Assembly (NCBI GenBank): GCA_016928095.1
Contig: JAFGLL010000095.1
Location: 1 to 33,537, forward strand
Length of the DNA stretch: 33,537 bases
Direction: 5' to 3'
Source of the DNA: Thermoplasmatota archaeon
Lineage (GTDB): Archaea; Thermoplasmatota; Penumbrarchaeia; Penumbrarchaeales; Penumbrarchaeaceae
The notes under the pieces are model-generated. The model worked only from the letters and a program-made list of their open reading frames with translations. It was not told the origin of the DNA and did not search any database. The translations under genes and the position numbers were made by a program. Shown here piece after piece: positions 7,180 to 17,100 of the stretch (within the stretch, counting starts at the first letter, position 1; every line of letters starts with the position of its first letter).

Positions 7180-9153
7180 TCAATCACCGCCCGAGATCGG
7201 GAACTCCAGTATGAACTGCGCTCCCTGACCACCGCTCTCTCCCAGTCTGATGGTCCCACCGTAACTCTCCATGATCTTGTTGGTGATGTAGAGTCCGATC
7301 CCGGACCCTTTCGTATCACCCCATGAGAACTCCCCGTGGAACAGCATCTCTCTTATGTTCTCGGGTATACCTTTGCCGTTGTCGGTGATCTCCACGGTGC
7401 ATGTGTTCTCCCCGGAGGATATCCTGACATCCATGCTCGATGCTCTTCCGTGTATGATCGCATTCGATATCAGGTTCTGAAAGACAGAGGATAGGGCATC
7501 GTCCGCGACCACCCGGCAGTTACCTTGGATGCTGATCTTCAACGGAAGGTCCGCCGATATCTCTCTGATCAGGATCCCCGGATCGTACTCCTTTCTGTCC
7601 TTCTTCCGAAAGACCAGTGATTCAAGCTCTCCCATTTTCCTTGTCAGTTCGATGGACCTCTTGACGGATGTGAGTATGTACCTCTGGATGGCTGGGTCGT
7701 AGACCTTCCTCTCCATGACAAGCCCCAGCAAGCCGTAGATGACTGTCAGCCGGTTCTTGATGTCATGCCTCATTATCCTGTTGATCAGTTTCAGGACCTC
7801 GTTGAGCTTCAACAGCTCCTCCTCGATCTCTTTCCTTGTTGTGACATCCCTCATGACCCCGTTGATGGAGACCAGCTTCCCATCCTCATTGGAGACTATG
7901 TGTATGGTCTCCTCGAGCCAGCGGACATGCCCGTCCCTGTCGACGAACCTGTAGATGATGGGAGAATCCTCAAGGTCATTGAACCTCCTTTTCAGGGATT
8001 CCCTGGCGAGATCCCGGTCTAGCGGATGAACGATATCTATCAGCTGTCTGGAGTCCTTGCCGACCATCCGGTCCCTGTCCAGGCCCAGATTGCCGATCTG
8101 TGGTGAAATGTATGTCAGGGTACCGTTCTCATCGAAAGAGAAGAGGATGTCACTGGTGTTTTCTATGATGCTCTTCAATTCGTCCCTGGCATGCTCTAGC
8201 TCCCTTTCGATACGCTTCCTCCTGGTGATATCTATACCTTCGGGGATTATGTAAACGACCTCTCCCTGCTCGTTCTTGACGGGTCTGACCGACAGCTCGA
8301 TGTCGCGGATACGGCCCTTGAGGTTGAAGTTCTCCACATCGAACCGGATATGCTCTCCCTTCCTTGCCTTCAGTATGGACCGCTTGACCTTCTCTTTGAG
8401 TGGCGGGTCATCTTTCCACCATGGTGCCTCCCAGAAGAGCATCCCTGTAAGTTTATCCTTTTCCATTCCCACGAAATCGGCAGCCTGCTGGTTCGATAGG
8501 AGGATGCTCCCCTCCGTGTCCAGAAGTTCCGTCCAGATAAGGGTCGTGTCGAAGACCGCGCTGAGAAGGGTCTCTCTCTTCCCCAGCTTTTCCTCCGCTT
8601 CCTTCCGCGTCTCGATCTCCGATCTCAGACTCTCGTTGAGGTTCCTGAGTTGTAAGGTCCTGTCCTCCACAAGAGCCTCAAGATGCTCGTTCGTCAATCG
8701 GAGCTTCCTGTCCGCCTCCAGAAGGTCGCTCATTATGGCCCGGTTGTCGGAATCATGGTCCTTCGTGACGAACGATAAGGCTGTTCTGTGAAAACCTGTC
8801 GAGAAGTATGCCATGAAGCTTGTGAGGTCATGGAACAGGGAGTGCAATTGAGGTGGCGTCAACTTCTTTGTCAATTCGAAGGAAAGGATATTCAGGGACC
8901 TCCCCAGGAGATCGGGAGCTCTGTTCCTCAACTTGGACACGGAAGAACCGATGTCCATGGCCACCTGAGGGTCGAAGGGACCGATATAAAGAGTTAGGAC
9001 GGACCGCTCAACCAGACCGGTCAATGCCGTCAGTACCCCCTCTCTATCCCCATCCATCGTTCCCTGAAATGCTCTTTTCATCCAGTTCTGCGCTATGTAC
9101 GGGGCATTTTCAAGGAGTTCGTCCTTTAGCCTTGTTCTTTCCGTCGGGTCCAA
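7180..9153 (-). CDS. Orphan sensor histidine kinase with two PAS domains
   Basis: The 657-residue protein has an N-terminal helical domain (about 1-135, RsbR-N-like at best), a coiled coil (140-195), two PAS/PAC modules (about 196-312 and 325-440) and a kinase core. Visible boxes: H-box RHDIKNRLT with His463, N-box FQNLISNAIIHG (Asn564), G1 DNGKGIP (591-597) and G2 KGSGIGLYI (615-623). No membrane helix is evident, so sensing is probably cytoplasmic. No response regulator lies nearby. The start is TTG at 9153 with AGGGATC a few bases upstream. It converges on the aminotransferase with zero intergenic bases. The signal is unknown. Confidence 0.93.
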   Translation of the reverse strand: MDPTERTRLKDELLENAPYIAQNWMKRAFQGTMDGDREGVLTALTGLVERSVLTLYIGPFDPQVAMDIGSSVSKLRNRAPDLLGRSLNILSFELTKKLTPPQLHSLFHDLTSFMAYFSTGFHRTALSFVTKDHDSDNRAIMSDLLEADRKLRLTNEHLEALVEDRTLQLRNLNESLRSEIETRKEAEEKLGKRETLLSAVFDTTLIWTELLDTEGSILLSNQQAADFVGMEKDKLTGMLFWEAPWWKDDPPLKEKVKRSILKARKGEHIRFDVENFNLKGRIRDIELSVRPVKNEQGEVVYIIPEGIDITRRKRIERELEHARDELKSIIENTSDILFSFDENGTLTYISPQIGNLGLDRDRMVGKDSRQLIDIVHPLDRDLARESLKRRFNDLEDSPIIYRFVDRDGHVRWLEETIHIVSNEDGKLVSINGVMRDVTTRKEIEEELLKLNEVLKLINRIMRHDIKNRLTVIYGLLGLVMERKVYDPAIQRYILTSVKRSIELTRKMGELESLVFRKKDRKEYDPGILIREISADLPLKISIQGNCRVVADDALSSVFQNLISNAIIHGRASSMDVRISSGENTCTVEITDNGKGIPENIREMLFHGEFSWGDTKGSGIGLYITNKIMESYGGTIRLGESGGQGAQFILEFPISGGD

Positions 9154-9828
9154 GTTCGAGATCCCTCATCAACATCGTTTGTTCACCCCAAATGGATTTT
9201 GTCTATAAAGAGGAGATGGTACGGGGGCGTTGTACAAATAGGTGTTTTACTGTAAGAACCATGACGAATGAGTTGGGATCGGGATCCATTCGATCCTTCT
9301 TCCGGATCGGTCCGGGATCTCAAAGAGTTTTCTAACTTACTCTATTTCTGTAATGAAATAATAAATATTGTTTTTTACATTCAAAAATGCAGTAATGCAA
9401 AGGGATCCTCTTGATCAATGGATCATTATAGAACTTGTTGATCATTTCCTTCTTATAATGTAATGATGAATGATACCCATTAATATTGACATATTTCTGA
9501 TATGACTTACTATTATTTACAATTTTAAAAATCTGTTCCATTTTCATTTTTCACTTGAATTTTTGAGGATTGATGGTAATATAATCGGATTTTTCCTTAA
9601 TTTGTTTCAGATCATACTCCTTACCTGTCAGAATTATGAGGATATATATTCAAAAGAAAAGGAAAACATCAAGAAATAACAGTAAGAATATAGAACAAAT
9701 GATAGAAGGTCCAGTGGTCTGGGCTTGATCCACTATACTGTCAGGCCATCCCCCTATACCGTTAATTTTTTTTCACTATCCTGTTGATATCATCCATGAT
9801 CAACAGATAAGCGATCAATTGAGCAAGA
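9154..9828. other. AT-rich intergenic stretch, no convincing gene
   Basis: From about 9330 to 9780 the sequence becomes far more AT-rich than its surroundings. A 71-codon frame on the minus strand (9332-9547) exists but has no ribosome site and unusual codon use, so I do not call it a gene. Five GATC sites fall within 9277-9319 and four within 9404-9443. A TATA-like element on the minus strand near 9203-9210 probably serves the histidine kinase. The region may be a remnant of transferred DNA. Confidence 0.5.
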
Positions 9829-10362
9829 TCACAGACTTTGGAGTCTGTCCTTCAAAGACCTGAACCTTTCAAGGCTGAGATCGCCCTTGAGGAAACGATC
9901 GACCAGTATCCGGAACATCTCTTCCTTGAACCGGTCCTTCGAGATCACCTCGAAACCCTGCCCGTTCCCGGTATCGACCTTCCATATCAATTTCATGTCT
10001 CCAAGCCTCCTCATGGAGTAGTTCAATTCTCTCCGGCTGAGCCTGGACCTTACCAGCAGCTCCTTCCGGGTGACCCCGGGAGAGTCCTTAATGAGGTCGA
10101 GGAGCAGCTTCTGGCTGTCATTGAGGTCAAGATCCGAAGGGCATTCGGGATGGTCCCTGTGGAAGCTGGAATAATAGACGAGGTTCTTTCCCTTCTTCTG
10201 ACTAACGATCCTCCTTGACCTCTGGAGCTGATCAAGATGATATCTAAGGGTACCCTCCGGGATCTTCAGAACGTTGAGGATGAATTGAAAGGAGGTGCCG
10301 GGATTCTCGATGATGAAACGATACAGGACCTTTCTCGTCGGATGGGTAAGTGCATCATCCAT
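9829..10362 (-). CDS. Tandem winged-helix transcriptional regulator with SHOCT-like tail
   Basis: The 177-residue protein starts at ATG 10362, preceded by an excellent AGGAGGTGA site (10376-10368); a GTG inside that site is unlikely to be the start. The first winged helix (about 4-68) contains HPTRKVLYRFI and PEGTLRYHLDQLQRS, the ArsR-like pattern of many archaeal regulators. The second (about 80-140) contains VTRKELLVRSRLSRRELNYS. The last 30 residues form a helical hairpin, FLKGDLSLERFRSLKDRL, with the spacing of SHOCT-type oligomerisation motifs. The upstream co-directional membrane protein ends 40 bp before this start and bears a hairpin with identical spacing, so the two probably form an operon and may interact. 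Confidence 0.88.
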   Translation of the reverse strand: MDDALTHPTRKVLYRFIIENPGTSFQFILNVLKIPEGTLRYHLDQLQRSRRIVSQKKGKNLVYYSSFHRDHPECPSDLDLNDSQKLLLDLIKDSPGVTRKELLVRSRLSRRELNYSMRRLGDMKLIWKVDTGNGQGFEVISKDRFKEEMFRILVDRFLKGDLSLERFRSLKDRLQSL

Positions 10363-10367
10363 CACCG

Positions 10368-10376
10368 TCACCTCCT
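10368..10376 (-). promoter_or_regulatory. Strong ribosome binding site of the tandem winged-helix regulator
   Basis: The minus strand reads AGGAGGTGA, complementary to the archaeal 16S rRNA 3' end, five bases before the ATG at 10362. It rules out the GTG codon that overlaps it. Confidence 0.7.
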
Positions 10377-10402
10377 TTCGGTTTTTTTCAATTCACTTCT
10401 AT

Positions 10403-13400
10403 CTATTTATCAATATTGTTCAACTTCCGTTTTATCTCCCGGTAGTCTCCGTTCGGGATCCTCCCTTCCTTATAGGCTACTTCCAGCCGTTCCAGAAGCG
10501 TTTCGCTGGAAGGTACCTCCTTCTCCGAGTTCATAATCTCATCGAAGAGGTCCGACAGATTATCGATCACATCATCCGGATGGCCTACGATACCATCTCC
10601 CTCTGCGTAATGTGCTTCAAGTTTTCCCCCGTTCACCTGTTCATGTGTTGTGGCAAGGCCCGGATCCGGAGCAAGGCGATGCATCGATGGTGTACCCGGA
10701 CCCGGTACCTTGCCGGTTATGGGGGTAGGACCCTGTTCCAAAAGGAGGACCTGTTTCCAGGCATCACTCCCTCGTCTGGAATCATCCCTCCTCTGGTTCC
10801 TCCTCCTGAGGACGAAGAAAGAGACGACAAAGGCTGCCACGACCAGGAGGAGAGCCGCGCCCAGGAGATAGGGTGCAATAGAATGTCCGGAGGAGGGTGG
10901 ATCGGTATGGGGTACGAGGTCGTCAACCGGAAGTACCATGATCTGCAAGGATGTCTCGATGTATTCACCCGATGGGTCCGTTACCCTGAGGACCAGGGTA
11001 TAGATGCCGGCCGGCAGATTAAGGTCTATGATCTCTCCGGTTCCAACGATACCCCTGCCCTCCACTCTCCATTCGTATGTCAGCTCGTCATCGATATCGA
11101 TATCCAATGCGGATGCGGAAACCCTCTGGGTCCCGCCCTCCCGGAACTCCTCCGTACCCGTTTCTATAACGGGGTCCCTGGGTGCGTCGTTGACGTTCTT
11201 GACCTCGACCGAGATGGTGGCTGTTGAAGAGAGTTCCCCGTCACTTGCGATGATGGTGAAGAACACAGTTCCGGTCCAGTCCGGGGACGGCACGAAGGTC
11301 ATGGTGCCCGTATCCGAGATGGTACATGAAACGTGATCATGGCCGCTGATGGAATATTGTAGTTCGTCCCCGTCGATATCGGAGAATATACTGTTTACAT
11401 TCAGCGAGGCGTCCGATCCGTCCTCGTCCATCATGACCATCCATGTTCCCTTAAGGGCTGAAGGAGCATTGTTTACCCGTATCACCTCGAGATCGAACCC
11501 GCGGCCGTCGATCCCTCCCATCCCGTCAGATACGGTGACGTTGACCTTGTAAATGCCCGCATCTGATTCTCCCGGGGTCCCGCTCAGAACTCCCGTCAAG
11601 GGATCGATGGAAAGGAAACCGCTGTCCGTCCCCATGCTCCATACGAGGGTGTCCATTGTGGGGTCGATATCTTCGGCTTCGTAGTCAACGAGGTAGAGTT
11701 CTCCCTCGTTCACGGACAGCACGTCCTCTGTTATTATCACCGGAGCATCATTGGTGTTCCTGACCTCAAGGATGAATTCCGTGCTGTCGAGGGACCATTC
11801 GTCCATCACGGAGATCTTCACGCTGTGATGGCCCACATCGTCGTTCGTCGGGGTTCCCGAGAGGATCCCGGATGACGGGTCCATTTCAAGGAAGCCTGCA
11901 CTCGTTTCCATTTCCCAGTGAAGTTCATCCGTGTCATCGGCCTCGTAATCGACGCGGTAGAGCTGGTCCTCGAAGCAGATCGGCACATCCGCGGTCGTTA
12001 TCTTCGGTGCAAGGTTGTTGTTGTTGACCTTCAGGGTGAAGTTGGTGAAGTCCATGTTGTCCCCGTCGGTGACACTCAGGTTCACCCAGTAGGACGATGT
12101 CGAGACATTGGGTACACCATAGAGCAACCATGAGCCCGTGAAGGTGAGCCATGAAGCATTCGTGTTCAGGGTCCATTTCAGCTTGGAAGCTTCGGTGTCC
12201 CAGTCGAATACATTGTATCTGACCGAATAATTCTGGTTCGTATAGGCCGTGGTGATGTCACTGGTAGTAATCTCCGGCGGGTTCGGGAAGACCAGTCTGC
12301 CGGCGAAGGGCTTGTAGTCCCTGTCACCCCCCTCCCCGTCGATCTGATAGCTCTGGTCAGCGAAATGATCGTTATTGACATCATAGTTCGTGTGGTCCGA
12401 CCAGTAATTACCACCACCGCTTGAGTTCCAATCGTTCGTTCCGTAATTATCGTATGCTTGACTGTCTACCCCGCCGTTATCGATGAAGTTGTTGAAGGCT
12501 ATCTCGTTGTATCTGATGGTGTATCCCGTTGACCCGAAATAGACAGCATATTCATCGTTGTCAATGAATTCGTTGTATCTGATGATATTTGATCTCGTGA
12601 TCCCCATTGCCTGGATGCCGTAGTAAGCATTTTTCTTCATAATATTGTTGGAGATCAGGTTCTCGCAGGCGTCAAAAAGTAGTACTCCGCCCCAGGTATT
12701 ATTGATGAGGGTGTTGCAGATGATCGTATTTTCATCACCGTCAACCTGGATCGCATACTCTTCCGTGTCGTTGACCCTGCATCCCTTGATGGTATTCCTG
12801 TCGCCTACCACCTGGATGTTGGCCGCTCTGTCGATATCGCACCCGGCAACGGTGCAGTCCTCTACCAGATTGTCATTGCTTGCATCCAGATAAATGGGCC
12901 CGCCGTATACCGTTGTGTTTCTCACTGTGTTCCTGTTTGACCAACTAAAACTGATCTGGGTGTTGAAAAGGACGCAATCAAGGACCTCATTATCATTTGC
13001 CCTGTAGAACCCGATCCCGTGATGCGCATCCTTGAAACTGCAGCGCTGGATCGTTATATAACTGCCACCCGAGATGTTGAAAGGATCGGTCTTTATCGCC
13101 CAGGACTGCAGGTCCCTGCCGGCTTCGAAGCCGATATCCCTGATGGTGATGCCACCTTTTTTCAGCCACCATATCACCTCGCTCGTGGTGTGGTTTATTA
13201 TTGTGATCGCTGAGCCGTTCCCCTGGAAAGTCAGGGATTTGGATATGGAAAGGGTCTCATGGTATATTCCCGCATATATCCTGATGGTATCCCCGTCACT
13301 CGCAGCGGCAACGGCCGCGTTGATGGTTTTGTAGGTCTGGTCATTGCCGACGTAAAGGGTCGATGCCCTTGTTTCCTCATCCGCATACGAACCCTCTATG

Positions 13401-13474
13401 GCAATCGGCATGATAGATACCATGAGTGCCATGGTCATAAGGGCGCAGAATGCTATCATTTCGCTTCTCTTCAT
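10403..13474 (-). CDS. Surface beta-helix (NosD-like) receptor with Ig/cadherin-like repeats, membrane helix and cytoplasmic SHOCT-like tail
   Basis: The 1023-residue protein starts at ATG 13474 (GGAGG seven bases upstream), not at the in-frame ATG at 13489 that overlaps this site. After a signal peptide (1-32) comes a right-handed parallel beta-helix of the NosD/pectate-lyase-like type (about 40-380; opening GNDQTYKTINAAVAAA, then repeats such as NTVRNTTVYGG and NLVEDCTVAG). Next are several He_PIG/cadherin-like domains marked by 'GILSGTP' and 'GVLSGTP', then a PKD-like domain, a membrane helix near 866-889, a stop-transfer RRRNQRR, and a cytoplasmic tail of 134 residues. The tail ends in a helical hairpin (991-1023). 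The outside part probably binds or cleaves polysaccharide; catalysis cannot be shown. The regulator downstream suggests signalling. Confidence 0.88.
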   Translation of the reverse strand: MKRSEMIAFCALMTMALMVSIMPIAIEGSYADEETRASTLYVGNDQTYKTINAAVAAASDGDTIRIYAGIYHETLSISKSLTFQGNGSAITIINHTTSEVIWWLKKGGITIRDIGFEAGRDLQSWAIKTDPFNISGGSYITIQRCSFKDAHHGIGFYRANDNEVLDCVLFNTQISFSWSNRNTVRNTTVYGGPIYLDASNDNLVEDCTVAGCDIDRAANIQVVGDRNTIKGCRVNDTEEYAIQVDGDENTIICNTLINNTWGGVLLFDACENLISNNIMKKNAYYGIQAMGITRSNIIRYNEFIDNDEYAVYFGSTGYTIRYNEIAFNNFIDNGGVDSQAYDNYGTNDWNSSGGGNYWSDHTNYDVNNDHFADQSYQIDGEGGDRDYKPFAGRLVFPNPPEITTSDITTAYTNQNYSVRYNVFDWDTEASKLKWTLNTNASWLTFTGSWLLYGVPNVSTSSYWVNLSVTDGDNMDFTNFTLKVNNNNLAPKITTADVPICFEDQLYRVDYEADDTDELHWEMETSAGFLEMDPSSGILSGTPTNDDVGHHSVKISVMDEWSLDSTEFILEVRNTNDAPVIITEDVLSVNEGELYLVDYEAEDIDPTMDTLVWSMGTDSGFLSIDPLTGVLSGTPGESDAGIYKVNVTVSDGMGGIDGRGFDLEVIRVNNAPSALKGTWMVMMDEDGSDASLNVNSIFSDIDGDELQYSISGHDHVSCTISDTGTMTFVPSPDWTGTVFFTIIASDGELSSTATISVEVKNVNDAPRDPVIETGTEEFREGGTQRVSASALDIDIDDELTYEWRVEGRGIVGTGEIIDLNLPAGIYTLVLRVTDPSGEYIETSLQIMVLPVDDLVPHTDPPSSGHSIAPYLLGAALLLVVAAFVVSFFVLRRRNQRRDDSRRGSDAWKQVLLLEQGPTPITGKVPGPGTPSMHRLAPDPGLATTHEQVNGGKLEAHYAEGDGIVGHPDDVIDNLSDLFDEIMNSEKEVPSSETLLERLEVAYKEGRIPNGDYREIKRKLNNIDK

Positions 13475-13522
13475 ATTCGTTTCCTCCATTCTTTTTCAAG
13501 GAGGCACCGCCTTTTCTGTCCT

Positions 13523-13571
13523 ACGGAATGAAGAGATATATTATCTTTTAAAGGGGTTCTGACGGAATGAA
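13523..13571. repeat. 10-bp direct repeats in the beta-helix gene upstream region
   Basis: ACGGAATGAA occurs at 13523-13532 and 13562-13571, 39 bp apart, between the TATA box and the start of the beta-helix protein. They may be regulatory; support is only their repetition. Confidence 0.3.
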
Positions 13572-13589
13572 AACCATATCTGGCTCTCA

Positions 13590-13600
13590 TTTTATATTTA
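13590..13600. promoter_or_regulatory. TATA-like element between the beta-helix gene and the broken gene
   Basis: TTTTATATTTA on the plus strand is also TATA-like (TAAATATAAAA) on the minus strand. It is placed to serve the minus-strand beta-helix gene and the plus-strand relic whose ATG lies at 13656. Confidence 0.4.
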
Positions 13601-13655
13601 AGGTTTGTGGAGTGATCGATATCCTTCTCATCTTTTTTCTTTTCCGGTGACCACA

Positions 13656-14077
13656 ATGATCAATAGGTTAATTGCATAACTTCGTCAAGGAATACCTCCC
13701 CGTGATCCTGGCCATCGGTCTTCTTATATTCTTACACGAGTTCGGAGACTTTCAAACAGCCGCGAAGCTGGGGGCCCCCTTCCTCTGGGACCCCGGTAAT
13801 GGTCAATTCTACTCCCACTCTTCTCAAAGAAAACCGGGTGGATCACAGCAATACACGGATCCATTGACAGGGAGGATCGGACTCGAGAGGATGGACCATC
13901 TTTAACCTGGAATTACTGGGAAGCGATTCTTCCGGTACGAAAGGGGAAGGTGATGGGAATGACCCTTACCTTCTATCCGTGAGGATCGTCGTTACCTTAT
14001 TGATGTCGATCTCGGTCCTGGTTTCGGTGATAGTGATCATGAGGAAGAGATCATCATTGGATGAACTTGAAGAATGA
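13656..14077 (+). pseudogene. Frameshifted remnant of a secreted, C-terminally anchored protein
   Basis: A GGTGA site (13646-13650) precedes ATG 13656, but that frame stops at 13677. One base over, the frame from about 13672 gives a signal-like helix (YLPVILAIGLLIFL) and stops at 13905. A third segment, open from 13868 to the TGA at 14075-14077, gives a Gly/Asp/Ser-rich linker, a membrane helix (VRIVVTLLMSISVLVSVIVI) and a charged tail RKRSSLDELEE. Two frameshifts thus separate an N-terminal export signal, a short middle, and a C-terminal anchor. This is the architecture of the large neighbours with the body missing. Decay after internal deletion is the simplest reading; sequencing error is the alternative. 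Confidence 0.45.
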
Positions 14078-14131
14078 TGTAAAGTTCAGGTCTGCTGTTC
14101 GAGTTCTATCCAAACGGACCCCCGGTCTCGA

Positions 14132-17100
14132 TCAGTGATCCGACGGTCCATCTAGCTCATCTTCATGGATCTTTTCTATGGTCTTTATCTTTCTGATATA
14201 AATGTAAGTGAGGATCCCCCCGACGGCCGCCATGAGGAGGAATATAGCCAGTGAGACGATGACACTGGTGAAGATCCCTCCCTTTTCTTCACCATCTTCG
14301 TCTATGATGGGTTCCTCGTCAACATCGATAGGTTCGTCGTCGGGTGGCTCCTCCCCGGGAAGGCCGGGTACCTTGAGGCTGGTCTCGGGGCTTCTTTCCG
14401 ATTCACCGTACCTGTTGAATGCAATGATGCAGTAGAAATAGACCTTTCCGGGTTCAAGGGTGCTGTCCATGCAGGAATTCACCTCCGAGCCTCCCTCGAA
14501 GATTGTCAAGGTAGTATTCTCATCCCTACGATAGACCCTGAAACCTTCGATTGGATGGTTCTTCTCGTTCACTGGATGGGTCCATGAGACCGTCGCGTTG
14601 AGGTTGTCAAAGAAAATGAATACCTCTTTCACCCCAGGAGGGGGGACCCCTACCGTTGTAAAATTGAAGAGATGATCCGATCCTATCAGGTTTCCCGCTC
14701 TGTCCTTCAAAGCAGAGTTCAGGACCACCTCGTAGAGCTCGAAAGGTTCCAGGGGTTCATTCGGTTCGAAGCTTGCTATGGTCGATAGGTTACAGAAGTC
14801 CACTGTCCCTCTTACTCGAATTCCTTTGTCGTCATAGACGGCGATGGGATCTCCTTCGAGCGGGTCGAGGAGGACCCCTTCATTGAAATTGACCACGATC
14901 CATGAATCCAGAGGAACGTTCTTCTGTTCGGGATACGGTTCCATCTCCATCAGGCCGGGAGGTGTCATGTCCAGAAAGATCGATCCGTCAATAGCCTGCT
15001 CCATTTCATTACCAGCCTCATCCTTTATCCTGACCTCGACGATGTTCAAACCCTCCTGGCCTTCCAGTTCATACTGGACCGAAGGATCGAGATCAATCCA
15101 ATCCCCCCAGTTCGAACCATCCGAGCGGATGCAGAGCTTCGAGCATCCGGAGATCGCATCGTATGCTTCGATCCCAAGCCGGATCTCTCTTGATGCGGTG
15201 TATTCGTCTCCGTCGTTGATGACCAGTTCCATGCATTGCGGGGACTCCCGGTCTATTCGGAACTCCAGGGACCTCGGGACCTCCGAATTTCCGGCAGGGT
15301 CCACGGACCAGTACAGAAGCTCATGATCTCCACTGTCCAAAAATAGTAGGGGAGAGGAATAGGACCTCTCTGGCCCCCCATTCTGGATGAAACGGGTGGT
15401 CACTTCATCATCTTCGATCGTGAAAAGAGTGATCATAACACCGCCCGTGTACCAATCGTTCTCTCCTTCCTCCCCTACAACCTCCAGATGGGTCATTGGT
15501 GCTACGGTGTCCAGGATTATCGAGGAAGAAGCCACTTTGCTGAAATGTCCGGCACCGTCCATGACCTGGATGTAAACGTATTTCTTTCCATCTCCTTTTC
15601 CGATATCGAAGGAGAACGAAGGTGAGAATTCCCCCCATCCGGACCATGAGACCCCATCTCTGCTGGTCCTGACCTTCTCAGGACCGGATAGATCGTCAAC
15701 GACATTGATGTTCAATATGATGGAAGAGATGCTGGTGTAAGTATCTCCATCATTTATAGTGACAGTTACAGGCTCAGGAGGGAGGGTGTCGTAGCCAACT
15801 GTCGCTGAGGCATCTGTCCATCCGGGTCCGAACCCGTTCCTCATCCTGAAATAGACCTTTCCAAAACCGAATCCAATGCTAAGGTCCCATTCCATCGTCG
15901 GTGCGAAAGGCACCCAATCCGTCCATTCACCACCTTCGTTCCTGAGGCTCATCTCTCCCGGATCGTTCGAATAGAGATGGAGGGTCACCCGGGTATCGTT
16001 CACGAACTTCCTACCGTCGTTCATAACGATCGAAAGGTCGCCAGGAATGTGATCGGAAGTGACGAATGGATCCCCGAAGAGGGCTTCGTCGTCGATCCAC
16101 ATGTCCAAACCGATGTTGGGATCAGTACGTATTCTAAGGGATCGATTATAGGAGTAGTCCTTGTATGCCAGATAGCCGTCACCAATGGCAGACCTGTTCT
16201 TGAGAGCGTGGAAGGTCTCTCTGAATGTCGTTCCGTAGGAACGGGTGCAGCCGGCCGAGACAAGGCCGTATTTTGTATTGAATGCGTAGTTGATGGCAAG
16301 GTTCTGGTCAATATCGGAGGACCATACATACCCGGTATCCCCAAAATCGGCAGCGTGACATCCCCATATCAGGGTAATGGTGGAGCCGTTCATCCCTCTG
16401 ATGTCTGCGTAATAGACCCCGGTGTAAGGGTATGTGGTATCCGAAGGGGGTTGGAACTGATGGGCCCTACCCCCCGCATGGGACCAGATCGACAGGAGTT
16501 CATATCCGGGTTCCAGATAATCCAGGTATTCCCAGGCATTGGTGGTGTTCTTGCCTCCGCCGACAACAAGGGATCCACCGTATAGCGGATAGAGTAGCTG
16601 GTCCCTTATCGGTTCGAGCATCTTGCTTTGATACCCGTAGGGGTAATCCATGAAGAGGAGTCCCTTTTCGGGTTGACCGAGCTTTCCGGTATGGTAGAGA
16701 TGGGTCTTTTTAAGATAATCGTTGTAGTTCACTATCTTGATCTTTGGGGAATCCCAGCCAAGGAACAATGAACCGTTGTTCAGGTATCCACCATCCCATT
16801 TGTAGTACTCGAGCAGGATGTCGTGTGAACCTTTGGTGAGATACTTTGTTGCTTCCCAATTGATCGCTGTGTTAGTCGACCCGGTCCTCTGGTCGATGAG
16901 AAGCGTGTTATCGATGTAAAGTCTCGCTCCTCCGGCGACCTCGAGTGAGAATTCAACGTGCTCCGACTCGTTCGCGATGATCTCCCCGGTCCATTTGATG
17001 GAGAACTTATCTGCATCCACCCCGGGAGGAAGAAAGGACTGGTTGAGGTTCAGGTCCATAAGGGGGTCCATTCTCTGCGAGACGAGGTCTGACATGGATG

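Noticed and set aside
9332-9547. 71-codon minus-strand frame in the AT-rich gap
   Set aside because: No ribosome site, Tyr/Lys/Asn-rich composition expected of random AT-rich DNA, no similarity recognised.
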